Shown here: positions 35,448 through 44,204 of the stretch, in pieces | Numbering within the stretch: position 1 is the first letter of the stretch | Layout: the number at the start of each line of letters is the position of its first letter | DNA from: Saliniramus fredricksonii | GTDB taxonomy: Bacteria; Pseudomonadota; Alphaproteobacteria; Rhizobiales; Beijerinckiaceae | Reading direction: 5' to 3' | Length of the DNA: 64,000 nucleotides | Assembly: GCF_900094735.1 (NCBI RefSeq) | Contig: NZ_FMBM01000003.1 | Location: 248,001-312,000 of the forward strand | Position numbers and translations under genes: made by a program | Notes under the pieces: model-generated | The model's database searches: none | What the model was told of the DNA's origin: nothing | The model's input: only the letters and a program-made list of their open reading frames with translations

Positions 35448-36233
35448 ATGTTCGACGCACGCCGGCTCCTGGATCAAGTCCTCAATTCCGCCCAGACCGG
35501 CGATCTGTCGCAGGTCATGGGTCAGTTCGGTCAGCAAGGCCAGGGCCAGGGACAGGCTCCGACCGGGCCGGCGGGCGGGGCGACAAGCGGTGGCACGGGC
35601 ATGGGCAAACTCGCCACGGGCGCCCTGGCTGGCGGTGTCGTCGGCATGCTCATGGGCAACAAGAAAGCACGCAAGATGGTCGGTCGCACGGCAGGCACGG
35701 CGCTCACCCTTGGCGGGCTCGCTGCTGTCGGTGCATTGGCTTATACCGCCTGGCAACGTCGGAGCGGGGGAGGCCAGCCTGCACCGGCGCAGGCAGCGCC
35801 GGCACAGGCCCACTCTGGCCCGGCCTTGCTGACGCCGCCCGCCGACAGCCCGTTCTCCCCGGCGCAGGCGCCGGGCGGAGAGGACAATCTCGCCCGCGGC
35901 GTCCTCGTCGCCATGATCCAGGGCGCGAAGGCCGACGGGCATATCGATGCCGAAGAGCAGACCCGCATTTTCGGCCATCTCGACAATCTCGGGCTGGATG
36001 CCGAGGCCAAGGCCTTCGTCATGGATGAACTCGCAGCACCCCAGGACATCAACCGCGTGCGCCATTATGCGGATCGGCCCGAAGTCGGCGCGGAACTCTA
36101 TGCCGCCTCGCTTCTGGCCATGGATCCGGATACGCCCACCGAGCGGCGCTATCTGACCGAACTCGCGGCCGCGCTCGGCATCGACCCCGGCCTCGCGGCC
36201 GAAATCGAACAGACTGTCGCAGTGCATGCGTGA
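35448..36233 (+). CDS. DUF533/TerB-like membrane-associated protein
   Basis: A 261-residue protein resembling E. coli YebE. A Gln/Gly-rich N-terminal region (about 20-50) leads to a Gly-rich hydrophobic stretch (KLATGALAGGVVGMLMG and LTLGGLAAVGALAYTAW), then an Ala/Pro/Gln linker and a C-terminal helical TerB-like domain (about 145-258) with acidic AKADGHIDAEEQTRIF, an EF-hand-like loop typical of the fold. No function is established; the family is stress-linked. It seems to be transcribed alone. Confidence 0.82.
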   Translation: MFDARRLLDQVLNSAQTGDLSQVMGQFGQQGQGQGQAPTGPAGGATSGGTGMGKLATGALAGGVVGMLMGNKKARKMVGRTAGTALTLGGLAAVGALAYTAWQRRSGGGQPAPAQAAPAQAHSGPALLTPPADSPFSPAQAPGGEDNLARGVLVAMIQGAKADGHIDAEEQTRIFGHLDNLGLDAEAKAFVMDELAAPQDINRVRHYADRPEVGAELYAASLLAMDPDTPTERRYLTELAAALGIDPGLAAEIEQTVAVHA

Positions 36234-36427
36234 CCGACTGTCCGTCCGTCCGTCACCTGACCCCGGATCCGGGTCGTTGCAACCCAGCCACGGCGCATCT
36301 CCCGCAAACCGCCTGGAAAAAGGCTGGGGCTGGTGCGCAAAAGCGGCTTTCCGATTGCCGGCATTGAATTAGGCTATCGGAAAACGGGCGATTCGGGACG
36401 ACCTATGCCACTGGAAAGCAATCGGCC

Positions 36428-36772
36428 ATGAAGGGCCACCGTTCCCGACATCCCTGGCTGCTTGCCGGCTTTGTTCTCGCGCTGGTCCTGACCGGTTTTT
36501 TTGCGATCCGCCTTGTCGTCTCGACGATTTACTGGTCGGGAAATCAGGATCGACCGATCGAAGGCTGGATGCCGATCGGATACATCGCGCAATCGTGGGA
36601 CGTTCCGCGTGACAGGCTCGCAGAAGCAATCCAGCATGAACCCGGTGCGCTTTCCCGCAAGAGTCTCGCGCATATCGCGGAGGAGCGCGGTGAATCGGTT
36701 GAAACCCTGATCGCACGCATTGAAAACGCAATAGCGGATGCGCGGGAAGAAGCGGTCGACGGTGATGACTGA
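36428..36772 (+). CDS. Small membrane-anchored protein of unknown function
   Basis: A 114-residue protein with one N-terminal membrane helix (about residues 9-32) and a soluble C-terminal part rich in charged residues. WMPIGYIAQSWDVPRDRLAEAI resembles a small helical DNA-binding-like or LysM-like motif seen next to DedA genes, but I cannot name the family. It overlaps the DedA start by eight bases, so the two are probably made together. Confidence 0.65.
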   Translation: MKGHRSRHPWLLAGFVLALVLTGFFAIRLVVSTIYWSGNQDRPIEGWMPIGYIAQSWDVPRDRLAEAIQHEPGALSRKSLAHIAEERGESVETLIARIENAIADAREEAVDGDD

Positions 36773-37355
36773 GCTCTTCTTCGCTCTCGTCAGCGACTGG
36801 GGCGCGCCGGCCCTCGCATTTGCGACGTTTCTCTCCTGCCTTGCCGTTCCCGTACCGACATCCATGATGATGCTGGCTGCAGGCGCCTTCGTCGCTTCCG
36901 GAGATCTGCAACTCGCCCCCGTTGTCATGGCAGCTTTCTTCGGGGCGATCGCGGGTGATCAGGCGGGGTTCGGGATCGGCCGCACTGCCAGCATCGCGCT
37001 GATCGGCTGGCTGCGAGCAAACCCGTCGCGAGCGAAATTTCTTGATCAGGCACAAGGCACGATCGACAGACGCGGCGCTCCGGCGGTCTTTCTCAGTCGT
37101 TGGTTGTTTTCTCCGCTGGGGCCCTATGTCAACCTTCTGACTGGCGCCGCGCAGATGCGCTGGCCAACCTTCACCATCATGTCAGCCCTCGGCGAAGCCG
37201 TCTGGGTCACCATTTATGTCGGGCTTGGTTTCGTTTTCTACGATAATCTCGGCACCATCTCTGCCGTTCTGGCAGATTCGGTCGGTTTCATGACCTCTGC
37301 CCTGATCGCCCTCCTCACCGGCTACGCCCTGTTTCGGCGAAAGCGCGCTCACTGA
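36765..37355 (+). CDS. DedA/SNARE-associated family membrane protein
   Basis: A 196-residue membrane protein of the DedA family (lipid-carrier flippase-like). SCLAVPVPTSMMMLAAGAF has the amphipathic re-entrant signature. GAIAGDQAGFGIGR and the FLSRWLFSPLGPYVNLLTGAAQM block, with its conserved Arg and Pro, are typical; G-E near LGEAVWVTIYVGLG also fits. The ATG at 36765 lies inside the end of the preceding small membrane protein gene. Some DedA proteins recycle undecaprenyl phosphate; the substrate here is unknown. Confidence 0.85.
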   Translation: MTELFFALVSDWGAPALAFATFLSCLAVPVPTSMMMLAAGAFVASGDLQLAPVVMAAFFGAIAGDQAGFGIGRTASIALIGWLRANPSRAKFLDQAQGTIDRRGAPAVFLSRWLFSPLGPYVNLLTGAAQMRWPTFTIMSALGEAVWVTIYVGLGFVFYDNLGTISAVLADSVGFMTSALIALLTGYALFRRKRAH

Positions 37356-37571
37356 AAAACGCCTTGCGGATATGCCGGCATCGGGCGTCGCCGACGACAT
37401 GCACTTCATGGTCCTGGCGCCAGGGCATCAATGCCGGACAATCTTCGATGGAAGAAGACGCCATCGCCGTTCCCGGCGAACTGGCATTTCTGCACGGCTC
37501 GCGACCGGCCCGCCGGATTGCCCGCGACATGCGCCGTCCCACACGGCAAAGCGTATGCGTTTTTCCAGAGA

Positions 37572-38513
37572 TCAGGAATACGTCAAGTCGTGCCGCCCCA
37601 ACCTCTCCAACCCGTCCCGCGTCGTCTGGGCCGGCTGCCACCCGGTCGCGGCGAGACCGGTCGGTGCCAGGACGAGTGATCCCGTCAGACGCTCTGCCAT
37701 CTCCTGTCGCCCGGCAAACCGCAATGCCGTGCCGACGACGACTGGCGGCACCGGGATCAACCCGGGGCCGCGTCCAAGCCCCCTGCGATAGAACGTGATG
37801 ATCTGCGCCAGAGAGACCGGCTCGGGATCGGCCACGAGGAAAGCACGATTCAAAGGATCGTCCAGCGTCAGCACATGGGCGACCGCTCCGGCGAGCGTCT
37901 CCAGCCCGACCATTGAACGCTTTGTATGAAATGCGCCGAATGGCAAGGGCCAGGGTTTGCGCGCGAGGGCGAGTAAAGCCGCGAGATTGCCCTTGAGGTT
38001 CGGCCCGTAGACGAGGGTCGGGCGCAAGGCGGCAAAAGGAATACCGATATCACTGAGAACTTTTTCGGCCTCAAGCTTGGATCGCCCATAGGGATCGGTC
38101 GGCTCCGGTGCCTCGTCATCACCGACACTGTGATTCGATACCGGCCCACATTGCGCCCGTACCGACGAGAGGAAAACGAAACGACGCACTCCGGCATGCC
38201 GGGCGGCAATCGCAAGTGCCCGCGTCGCATCGCGATTGATCAGCCGGTAATCGTCCTCCGGGCGTCCCGACATGGCATGGGCGATACCGGCAGAATGGAT
38301 CACGTAATCGACACCACGCATGGCCTCGGTGAGATTGATCGGCGAGGCGAGATCGCCGATCAATACTTGTTCACCCGTGGTGAATTCCGGAACGGGCCGG
38401 CGCAACAGCACACGCAGCCGGTAACCGCGACGGGACAGATCCTCCATCAGATGGCGTCCGATGAAACCCGTTGCTCCAGTGAGTGCAATCAGAGACCCTT
38501 CATTCATTCTCAT
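37572..38513 (-). CDS. NAD-dependent epimerase/dehydratase (extended SDR)
   Basis: A 313-residue Rossmann-fold protein. The N-terminus has the TGATGFIGRHL dinucleotide motif, followed by GVDYVIHSAGIAHA, FVFLSSVRAQ and YGRSKLEAE (the catalytic YxxxK). These mark an extended SDR related to nucleotide-sugar epimerases or UDP-glucose 4-epimerases of outer-sugar pathways. No polysaccharide genes are adjacent, so the substrate is open. Two in-frame ATGs (38513, 38507) are possible. It lies downstream of the BVMO gene on the same strand, 228 bases away. Confidence 0.82.
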   Translation of the reverse strand: MRMNEGSLIALTGATGFIGRHLMEDLSRRGYRLRVLLRRPVPEFTTGEQVLIGDLASPINLTEAMRGVDYVIHSAGIAHAMSGRPEDDYRLINRDATRALAIAARHAGVRRFVFLSSVRAQCGPVSNHSVGDDEAPEPTDPYGRSKLEAEKVLSDIGIPFAALRPTLVYGPNLKGNLAALLALARKPWPLPFGAFHTKRSMVGLETLAGAVAHVLTLDDPLNRAFLVADPEPVSLAQIITFYRRGLGRGPGLIPVPPVVVGTALRFAGRQEMAERLTGSLVLAPTGLAATGWQPAQTTRDGLERLGRHDLTYS

Positions 38514-38741
38514 ATGCTTGCCCCAGACGGATGACCAATCCCCTCAGCGCCGTTTCGCGCAAGATGCGGCGCGCCGGACAACCTGACGCCATCATGTGCC
38601 CGCCCGCCTCGTCAGCAAAGTACGATTGGCGCCGTCGCATGGCCAGTGGGGTTTCGCTTGCCGGAAATCGGCGCCGGCCGGGCGGATCCGGCACCTCTTT
38701 ACCGAGCCGCCCTGCGGGCCGCTGCGGCGGGACGGCAATTC

Positions 38742-40412
38742 TCACACACCCGGCGTATAAACCGGCGCGTCGAAATCAGCCGCGACCGGCGGGGGTTGCG
38801 TCGTCTCGTCGAGGGTGAAGCCGGGATAACCGCGCGCGGCGATGTCCTCGCAGATGGCGCGGTAGCGTCCCATGCCGCCGGTATAGGGCATGAAGACGCG
38901 CGGCTTGCCGGGCACGTTCGCCCCCAGATACCAGGAATGGGGCACCTGCGGCAGCAATGTGCGCCCCGCCGCGTTTTCCACATGCGCGCCCCAGGCCGTT
39001 GCCGCCTCCATGCGCGGTTCGATCCGCGTCACGCCACGCTCGCGCATGAACGCGATGCACTCGGTGATCCATTCCACATGTTGCTCGATCGCGACCGGCA
39101 GGTTCACCAGCACGGAGGGACTGCCCGGGCCGGTCACCGTGAAGAGATTGGGAAAGCCCGGGATCTGCAGGCCCAGATACGTCACTGGCCCCGCCGCCCA
39201 CGCCTCTTCGAGGCTCAATCCGTCGCGCCCGGTCAGGCCGAGCCGCAGGAGCGGCCCGGTCATCGCGTCAAAGCCGGTGGCGAAGACGATCACGTCGAGG
39301 GGATATTCAGCCTCCTCCGTCCGGATTCCGTTTTCGGTGATCCGCTTGATCGGTTCAGCCCGCAGGTCGACAAGATCGACATTATCGCGGTTGAAGGTCT
39401 CGAAATACTGCGTATCGACCGGCGGGCGCTTGGCGGCATAGGGATGGTCGATATCGGACAATATCCGTGCCTTGCGCGGATCATGCACGATCTGCCGGAT
39501 CTTGCGCTTGATGAACTCCGCCGCAGTGGCGTTGGCCTCTTCGCTCGCGAGCAGATCCTGAAACACCGCGCGAAAGCGCAAGCCGCCCGTCTCCCAGGCT
39601 TCCTCGTAGAGCGCGAGGCGCGCTTCCTCATCGACATCGAAGACCTTGCGCTTGGCGATCTCGAAGGGATGGCCGTTGGGCGTGCGCTGCACGATGCCGC
39701 GGATTTCCTCGAAATTCTCCTTGAAATAGCGCTTGCGCGCCTCATCGAGGGGCGCGTTGCGGGCGGGGACGGAGTAATTCGCCGTGCGCTGGAACACGGT
39801 CAGATGCCCCGCCTCCCCGGCAATGACCGGGGCTGCCTGAATACCGGTCGAACCGGTGCCGATCTGACCGACACGCTTGCCGACGAGATCCACGCCCTCG
39901 TGCGGCCATTGCCCGGTATGGTACCATTCGCCCTCGAAGCCGTTCAGGCCGGGAATGTCGGGAATGTTGGCGCTCGACAGGCAGCCCACGGCGGTGATCA
40001 GCCAGGTGCAGGTGAGGCTCTCGCCGCGATCCGTCTCGACGATCCAGCGATTGCCCGCATCGTCGAAACGCGCGCCGGTGACCTTCACGCCCACGCTGAT
40101 ATCGCGCATCAGGTCGAGGCGCTCAGCTACGAATTGGAGATAGCGCAGGATCTCCGCCTGCCCGGGATAGCGCTCGCTCCATTCCCATTCGCGGTAGATC
40201 TCCGGCGAGAAGAAATAGCAATAGGAATGGCTTTCCGAATCGCAGCGCGCCCCGGGATAGCGGTTCGCCTGCCAGGTCCCGCCGATCCCCGGCTGCGCCT
40301 CGAGCACGCGCACCGACAGGCCCAGCCGGTCCCGCAGCAGATGCAGCTGGTAGAGCCCGGCGAAACCCGCCCCGATGATCAGCGCGTCGAATTCCGTCTC
40401 TTGATCGCTCAC
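38742..40412 (-). CDS. Flavin-containing Baeyer-Villiger monooxygenase
   Basis: A 556-residue FAD- and NADPH-dependent enzyme of the cyclohexanone monooxygenase class, which inserts oxygen next to ketones to form esters or lactones. FAD motif IIGAGFAGLYQLHLL, NADPH motif QIGTGSTGIQAAP, and the class fingerprint FEGEWYHTGQWP, matching FxGxxxHxxxW. GTWQANRYPGARCDSESHSY is typical of BVMOs. The start is a GTG with GGGGAGG five bases upstream. It follows an SDR gene by 42 bases, suggesting an alcohol-to-ketone-to-ester route; no esterase is nearby. Confidence 0.93.
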   Translation of the reverse strand: MSDQETEFDALIIGAGFAGLYQLHLLRDRLGLSVRVLEAQPGIGGTWQANRYPGARCDSESHSYCYFFSPEIYREWEWSERYPGQAEILRYLQFVAERLDLMRDISVGVKVTGARFDDAGNRWIVETDRGESLTCTWLITAVGCLSSANIPDIPGLNGFEGEWYHTGQWPHEGVDLVGKRVGQIGTGSTGIQAAPVIAGEAGHLTVFQRTANYSVPARNAPLDEARKRYFKENFEEIRGIVQRTPNGHPFEIAKRKVFDVDEEARLALYEEAWETGGLRFRAVFQDLLASEEANATAAEFIKRKIRQIVHDPRKARILSDIDHPYAAKRPPVDTQYFETFNRDNVDLVDLRAEPIKRITENGIRTEEAEYPLDVIVFATGFDAMTGPLLRLGLTGRDGLSLEEAWAAGPVTYLGLQIPGFPNLFTVTGPGSPSVLVNLPVAIEQHVEWITECIAFMRERGVTRIEPRMEAATAWGAHVENAAGRTLLPQVPHSWYLGANVPGKPRVFMPYTGGMGRYRAICEDIAARGYPGFTLDETTQPPPVAADFDAPVYTPGV

Positions 40413-40454
40413 GCGAACCTCCCCTTCATTCCATGTGATCCGGTCGACAGAGCC

Positions 40455-41225
40455 TCAAGCCCGGCGCACGCCGCCATGCGTCGTCCAGGACGTGCCCGCG
40501 AGCCAGCCGCAATCGACGGGCAGGTTCGCCCCGGTAATCGCCGAGGCTTCCCGCGAGAGCAGGAACGCGACCGCCTGCGCGATTTCATCGGGCCGCACCA
40601 GACGCCCCAATGCCGCCTGCGCCTCCGCGAGGGAAAGATCCCGCCTCCCGGCATCGACTTCGGCCTGCAGGGCCGGGGTCAGGGTGAAGCCGGGGGAGAC
40701 CGCGTTGACGCGGATGCCCGACGGCCCCCATTCGGCGGCGAGGCAGGCCGTCATCGCAATCACGGCGGCTTTCGTCGGCGAGTAGGAATGCAGCGGCATC
40801 GAGCGCATTCCCGCCACCGAAGCGATATTGACGATCGCGCCGCCCCCGCGCCCGATCATGGCCCGCGCAAAGATCGCGCTGGCGAGATAGGTGCCGCGCT
40901 GGTTGACCGCGACGACGTCGTCATAGCTTTCCATGAACAATTCTTCGGGCGATACCGGTCGCTGCAGGATACCGGCGCTGTTGACGAGCCCCGTCACCGC
41001 GCCGAATTCCGTCTCGATGCGCGACACCGCTTCCTCGAGCGAGGCCTGCACCGCGACATCGCCGACGCAGCCATACCCGCCGATCTCCTCGGCGAGATCC
41101 TTGGCCGCCTCGCCGTCGCGGTCGAGAACGACGACCTTGCCCCCGTGCGCCGCGAGAAGCTGGCAGCATGCCGCGCCGATACCGCTCGCCCCGCCCGTCA
41201 CCACCGTGATGTCGTCCTTGCTCAT
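40455..41225 (-). CDS. Short-chain dehydrogenase/reductase paired with the BVMO
   Basis: A 256-residue classical SDR. TGGASGIGAACCQLL (cofactor motif), VNSAGILQR, IVNIASVAGM (catalytic Ser) and YSPTKAAVIAM (catalytic Tyr/Lys) are complete, and GIRVNAVSPGF follows. The Asp of VVLDRDG after the second strand suggests NAD(H) over NADP(H). Transcribed just before the Baeyer-Villiger enzyme, it likely oxidises an alcohol to the ketone that the monooxygenase uses (inference from context). Confidence 0.88.
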   Translation of the reverse strand: MSKDDITVVTGGASGIGAACCQLLAAHGGKVVVLDRDGEAAKDLAEEIGGYGCVGDVAVQASLEEAVSRIETEFGAVTGLVNSAGILQRPVSPEELFMESYDDVVAVNQRGTYLASAIFARAMIGRGGGAIVNIASVAGMRSMPLHSYSPTKAAVIAMTACLAAEWGPSGIRVNAVSPGFTLTPALQAEVDAGRRDLSLAEAQAALGRLVRPDEIAQAVAFLLSREASAITGANLPVDCGWLAGTSWTTHGGVRRA

Positions 41226-41388
41226 TGTTCCGATCCTCCCGGCTCAGCATCTGTGTTTTTTGCTGATCTTCCGGGATGGAGGCGATCCGATCAACGCGCG
41301 CTTTGCCTGAGGGGGATGGGCGCGTCTCGGCATCCGCCCCACGACACCAGCGGGCACCATCACGCGGGATCCCGTCCCAAACGGCCAC

Positions 41389-42903
41389 TCAACCGTTTTG
41401 CAGCATCCCGGCGATCTCGCGGAACGGGTCGCGGCTGCGCGGTGAGGACGGGTCCTGGCGCAGGGCGTCGTAGAGGCGCGGCACGATGGTCACGGCCTGG
41501 TCGAGATCGGCATCGTGACCGGGCTGGTAGCCGCCCATCAGGCGCAGATCGCGCGTTTCCTCGAAACGGGCGACGAGGGCGAGGAAGCGGCGCACCACGC
41601 CCTGCTCCTCCGCACTCCAGACCTTGCGCGCCAGCCGCGAGATCGAGCCGAGCGGATCCATGGCGGGAAAACGTCCACGATCGGCAATGGTGCGATCGAG
41701 CACGATATGGCCGTCCAGCGTGCCCCGGATGTTGTCGGCCACGGGATCGTTGTGGTCGTCGCCGTCGACGAGCACCGAGAACAGCCCGGTGATCGTGCCG
41801 GCGCCCTCGCATCCGGGACCGGCGCGCTCCAGCAGGCGCGGCAGGTCGCTGAACACGCTCGGGGGAAAGCCGCGCGAGACGGCGGGTTCGCCGGCCGCCA
41901 GCGCCACGTCGCGGGCGGCATGGGCGTAGCGCGTGACCGAATCGACGATCATCAGCACCTTCTCGCCGCGATCGCGGAAATACTCGGCGATGGCCATGGC
42001 GGTATTGGGGGCGAGGCGGCGCATCATCGGGCTCTCGTCCCCGGTCGAAACCACCATCACGGCCTTGGAGCGGGCCTCGCCCAGCGTTTCCTCGAGGAAC
42101 TCGCGGACTTCCCGCCCGCGCTCGCCAACCAGCGCGATCACCACCGTGTCGAAACCTTCCGCGCCGGCGAGCATCGAGAGCATGGTGGATTTGCCGACGC
42201 CCGAGCCGGCGAAGATGCCGATGCGCTGCCCGGCACAGAGCGGCGTGAACAGATCGACCATGCGCACGCCCGTGCGGATATGCGCGCCGACGCGGGCGCG
42301 ATGCATGGCCGGCGGCGGTTCGGCGAAGGGGAAGACGCGCCGCTCACCCAGGGGAAGGGCGCCGCCATCGTCAATGGGCTTGCCCAGCGCATCAAGGACG
42401 CGCCCGCGCCAGCCCGCATGCGGATGCAGCGAGACCGCCTCCATGCGATGCACCTCGGCACCGAGCCGGGCGTCGATCGCGCCCTCGAAAGGCTTGACCG
42501 TGGCCCCGCCCGCATCAATGCGCACCACCTCGCCGATCTGGGGCCGGGCATCCCCATTTGCGGGAAGGACGACGCGCTCCCCCAGTTTGAGGAAGGGGGA
42601 GAGCCCCCCGACGCGGTAGAAAGCCGGCGTCACCGCGCTGACCCGCCCCCCGATACGCACAAGAGGCAGATCCTGCGTGGCGCGGGCCATGGCGTCGCCC
42701 AGCCCGTCGAGGGCATCGGGCGCCGATTCCGCGCGATCTCCCCTCTCCCGCCGTGGAGAGGAGCCGGGGGTGAGGGGCGGCGCAGAAGAATCGTCGCCGT
42801 TGATTTCCGTCGCCTGCTTCATCCCGGTTTCGCTCAATTCTGATACCTCCTCACCCCCAACCCCTCTCCACCCCGGAGAGGGGAGTTCTGTCTTAAGCTT
42901 CAT
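41389..42903 (-). CDS. fliI: Flagellar export ATPase FliI with a repeat-derived N-terminal extension
   Basis: The catalytic ATPase of the flagellar type III export apparatus, with F1-beta-like fold. Walker A GIFAGSGVGKSTML, ALVGERGREVREFLE, Walker B VLMIVDSVTRYAHAARDV and GTLDGHIVLDR are intact. The ORF is 504 residues, about 60 longer than usual. The extra N-terminus (residues about 4-62) is translated from two inverted REP-like palindromes (LPSPGWRGVGG and PPLTPGSSPRRERG). The ATG at 42903 overlaps the upstream stop (ATGA) and so looks real; the conserved protein begins near MARATQDLPLVRIGGRV (ATG at 42690). Confidence 0.93.
   Translation of the reverse strand: MKLKTELPSPGWRGVGGEEVSELSETGMKQATEINGDDSSAPPLTPGSSPRRERGDRAESAPDALDGLGDAMARATQDLPLVRIGGRVSAVTPAFYRVGGLSPFLKLGERVVLPANGDARPQIGEVVRIDAGGATVKPFEGAIDARLGAEVHRMEAVSLHPHAGWRGRVLDALGKPIDDGGALPLGERRVFPFAEPPPAMHRARVGAHIRTGVRMVDLFTPLCAGQRIGIFAGSGVGKSTMLSMLAGAEGFDTVVIALVGERGREVREFLEETLGEARSKAVMVVSTGDESPMMRRLAPNTAMAIAEYFRDRGEKVLMIVDSVTRYAHAARDVALAAGEPAVSRGFPPSVFSDLPRLLERAGPGCEGAGTITGLFSVLVDGDDHNDPVADNIRGTLDGHIVLDRTIADRGRFPAMDPLGSISRLARKVWSAEEQGVVRRFLALVARFEETRDLRLMGGYQPGHDADLDQAVTIVPRLYDALRQDPSSPRSRDPFREIAGMLQNG
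42739..42885. repeat. Inverted pair of REP-like palindromic units inside the fliI frame
   Basis: Unit B on the plus strand (42846-42885) reads CTCCTCACCCCC, then CCTCTCCACCCCGGAGAGG. Unit A (42739-42779) carries the same order on the minus strand: CCCCTCACCCCC, then CCTCTCCACGGCGGGAGAGG. Each holds a CCTCTCC/GGAGAGG stem. About 66 bases separate them, giving a head-to-head, BIME-like arrangement. The CCCTCACCC...CCTCTCC type is common between genes in Hyphomicrobiales, but here the reading frame runs straight through it. Confidence 0.85.
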
Positions 42904-43478
42904 GGAGGCGCAGGCCAGCCGTTTGCGGTAGCGGTCTGCGCCTCGCGAGCGAGGTGGCGCTGATGCAGATCTTCGAGCACGTCAGCCGGCAGCTGATTCG
43001 CGTCGGCCCGGGCCAGCCCCTCGACGGATGGCAGTGATCTCCCCACACGATCGGCATCGAGCATCGCGCTGAGCGCGGCGATCTCGTCCGCCCGCGCGAC
43101 ATCGGGCGCAGGGCCCTGCGCGGCGTCGCGTTCGCGCGGCAGATCGGGCAGAGGCGGCAGCGCGTTCGGATCGGGATTGAAGCCGCCCGGCTGCGAGACA
43201 TGGCCACGCAGGATGCTGGTGCGCAGAAAATCGAGACGCGGCTTGTCCGCCGTGGCGGGATCGGTCGCTGCGTCCACGTCCGCGGTTTTCTGCCCGCTCT
43301 CGTCGAGCCTGTCGGAGAGTGTTGCGGTGAAATCCTGCACCGGCTCGGCGTTCAGCGCCTGGCGGGCGTGGTTGAGGGCATTCACGAGGCGCAGGCTGTG
43401 ATCGCTGCGCGCGAGCACCACGCGATCAGGCGAAGCCGCGCCGCTTGCAGCACCGATGACGGCGGGCGCCTCACTCAT
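42900..43478 (-). CDS. Unknown protein in the flagellar block
   Basis: A 192-residue protein, hydrophilic, without signal peptide or membrane helix, rich in Ala, Asp and Pro. Helical stretches at about 25-60 (LVNALNHARQALNA) and 130-185. I recognise no domain. Its start and stop each overlap its neighbours by ATGA (flgF before, fliI after), so it is translated as part of the flagellar operon and probably has a flagellar assembly role. The rhizobial flagellar cluster has small unknown proteins at this place. Confidence 0.7.
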   Translation of the reverse strand: MSEAPAVIGAASGAASPDRVVLARSDHSLRLVNALNHARQALNAEPVQDFTATLSDRLDESGQKTADVDAATDPATADKPRLDFLRTSILRGHVSQPGGFNPDPNALPPLPDLPRERDAAQGPAPDVARADEIAALSAMLDADRVGRSLPSVEGLARADANQLPADVLEDLHQRHLAREAQTATANGWPAPP

Positions 43479-44200
43479 CGCGTATCCCCGAGGGTGCGGA
43501 TTGCATCCTGCAGGGTGCGGTCGTTCTGCTCGACCGCCGTGGATGCGCTCTCGAAGGCGCGGCTGACCGCGATCAGCCTGGTCAGTTCCAGCATCGGGTT
43601 GACATTGGCGCTCTCGGTATAGCCCTGCACCACGCCGTTATCGACGAAATCGAGCACCGGCTCTGGGGGGATGCTCGGGATCAGAGCGGAATTGGAAAAC
43701 CGCGTGAGATCGGCGTCAGAATCGATGGCGAAGAGCCCGATCGCACCCATCTGCGCCCCGTTTTGCGTGATCATGCCGTCGCGCGAGATCGCCGGTGGTC
43801 CGCCATTGGGATCGAGCTGGATCGGCGCGAGCCCGGCATCGAGCACGAGATGGCCCGCCACCGTGCGCAATTCGCCGAATTCGTCGATCTGCAAGCGCCC
43901 GTCGCGGGTATAGGCCGGGCCGTTACCGGTCTCGATGGCGAAGAAGGCATCGCCATTCACGGCGATGTCGAGGGGGTTGCCGGTCTGATCGAGGCTGCCG
44001 GCCTGGCGCGATATATGGGTTTCCCCGACACTGGCGAAGGCGACGCGTTCGCGGCCCGCCGCCGAGAAGATCGATTCAAAGGTCACCTCATCGGCGCGAT
44101 AGCCCACCGTCGACATGTTGGCGACGTTGCGGGCGATGGTCTCCATGCGTCGCTCGAGGGCGACCTGGCCGGAAACGGCGACATAGATCGGGCTCTGCAT
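43475..44200 (-). CDS. flgF: Flagellar basal-body rod protein FlgF
   Basis: A 241-residue proximal rod component. The N-terminal rod signature is present (YVAVSGQVALERRMETIARNVANMSTVGYRA), as is the DIAVNGDAFFAIETGNGPAYTRDG block. The C-terminal coiled segment (NPMLELTRLIAVSRAFESAS) matches flagellar rod/hook family proteins. The small size and INVNGDGFFAI-like block fit FlgF rather than FlgG. It lies four bases after the DUF1217 gene and overlaps the next gene by ATGA. Confidence 0.92.
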   Translation of the reverse strand: MQSPIYVAVSGQVALERRMETIARNVANMSTVGYRADEVTFESIFSAAGRERVAFASVGETHISRQAGSLDQTGNPLDIAVNGDAFFAIETGNGPAYTRDGRLQIDEFGELRTVAGHLVLDAGLAPIQLDPNGGPPAISRDGMITQNGAQMGAIGLFAIDSDADLTRFSNSALIPSIPPEPVLDFVDNGVVQGYTESANVNPMLELTRLIAVSRAFESASTAVEQNDRTLQDAIRTLGDTR

Positions 44201-44204
44201 GGCC

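Noticed and set aside
37372-37791. A plus-strand frame of 139 codons after dedA
   Set aside because: Half of it is antisense to the epimerase gene; no start signal or recognisable fold.
42739-42885. The clustered palindromes as a CRISPR array
   Set aside because: There are only two units, in opposite orientation, with REP-type sequence and no regular spacers.
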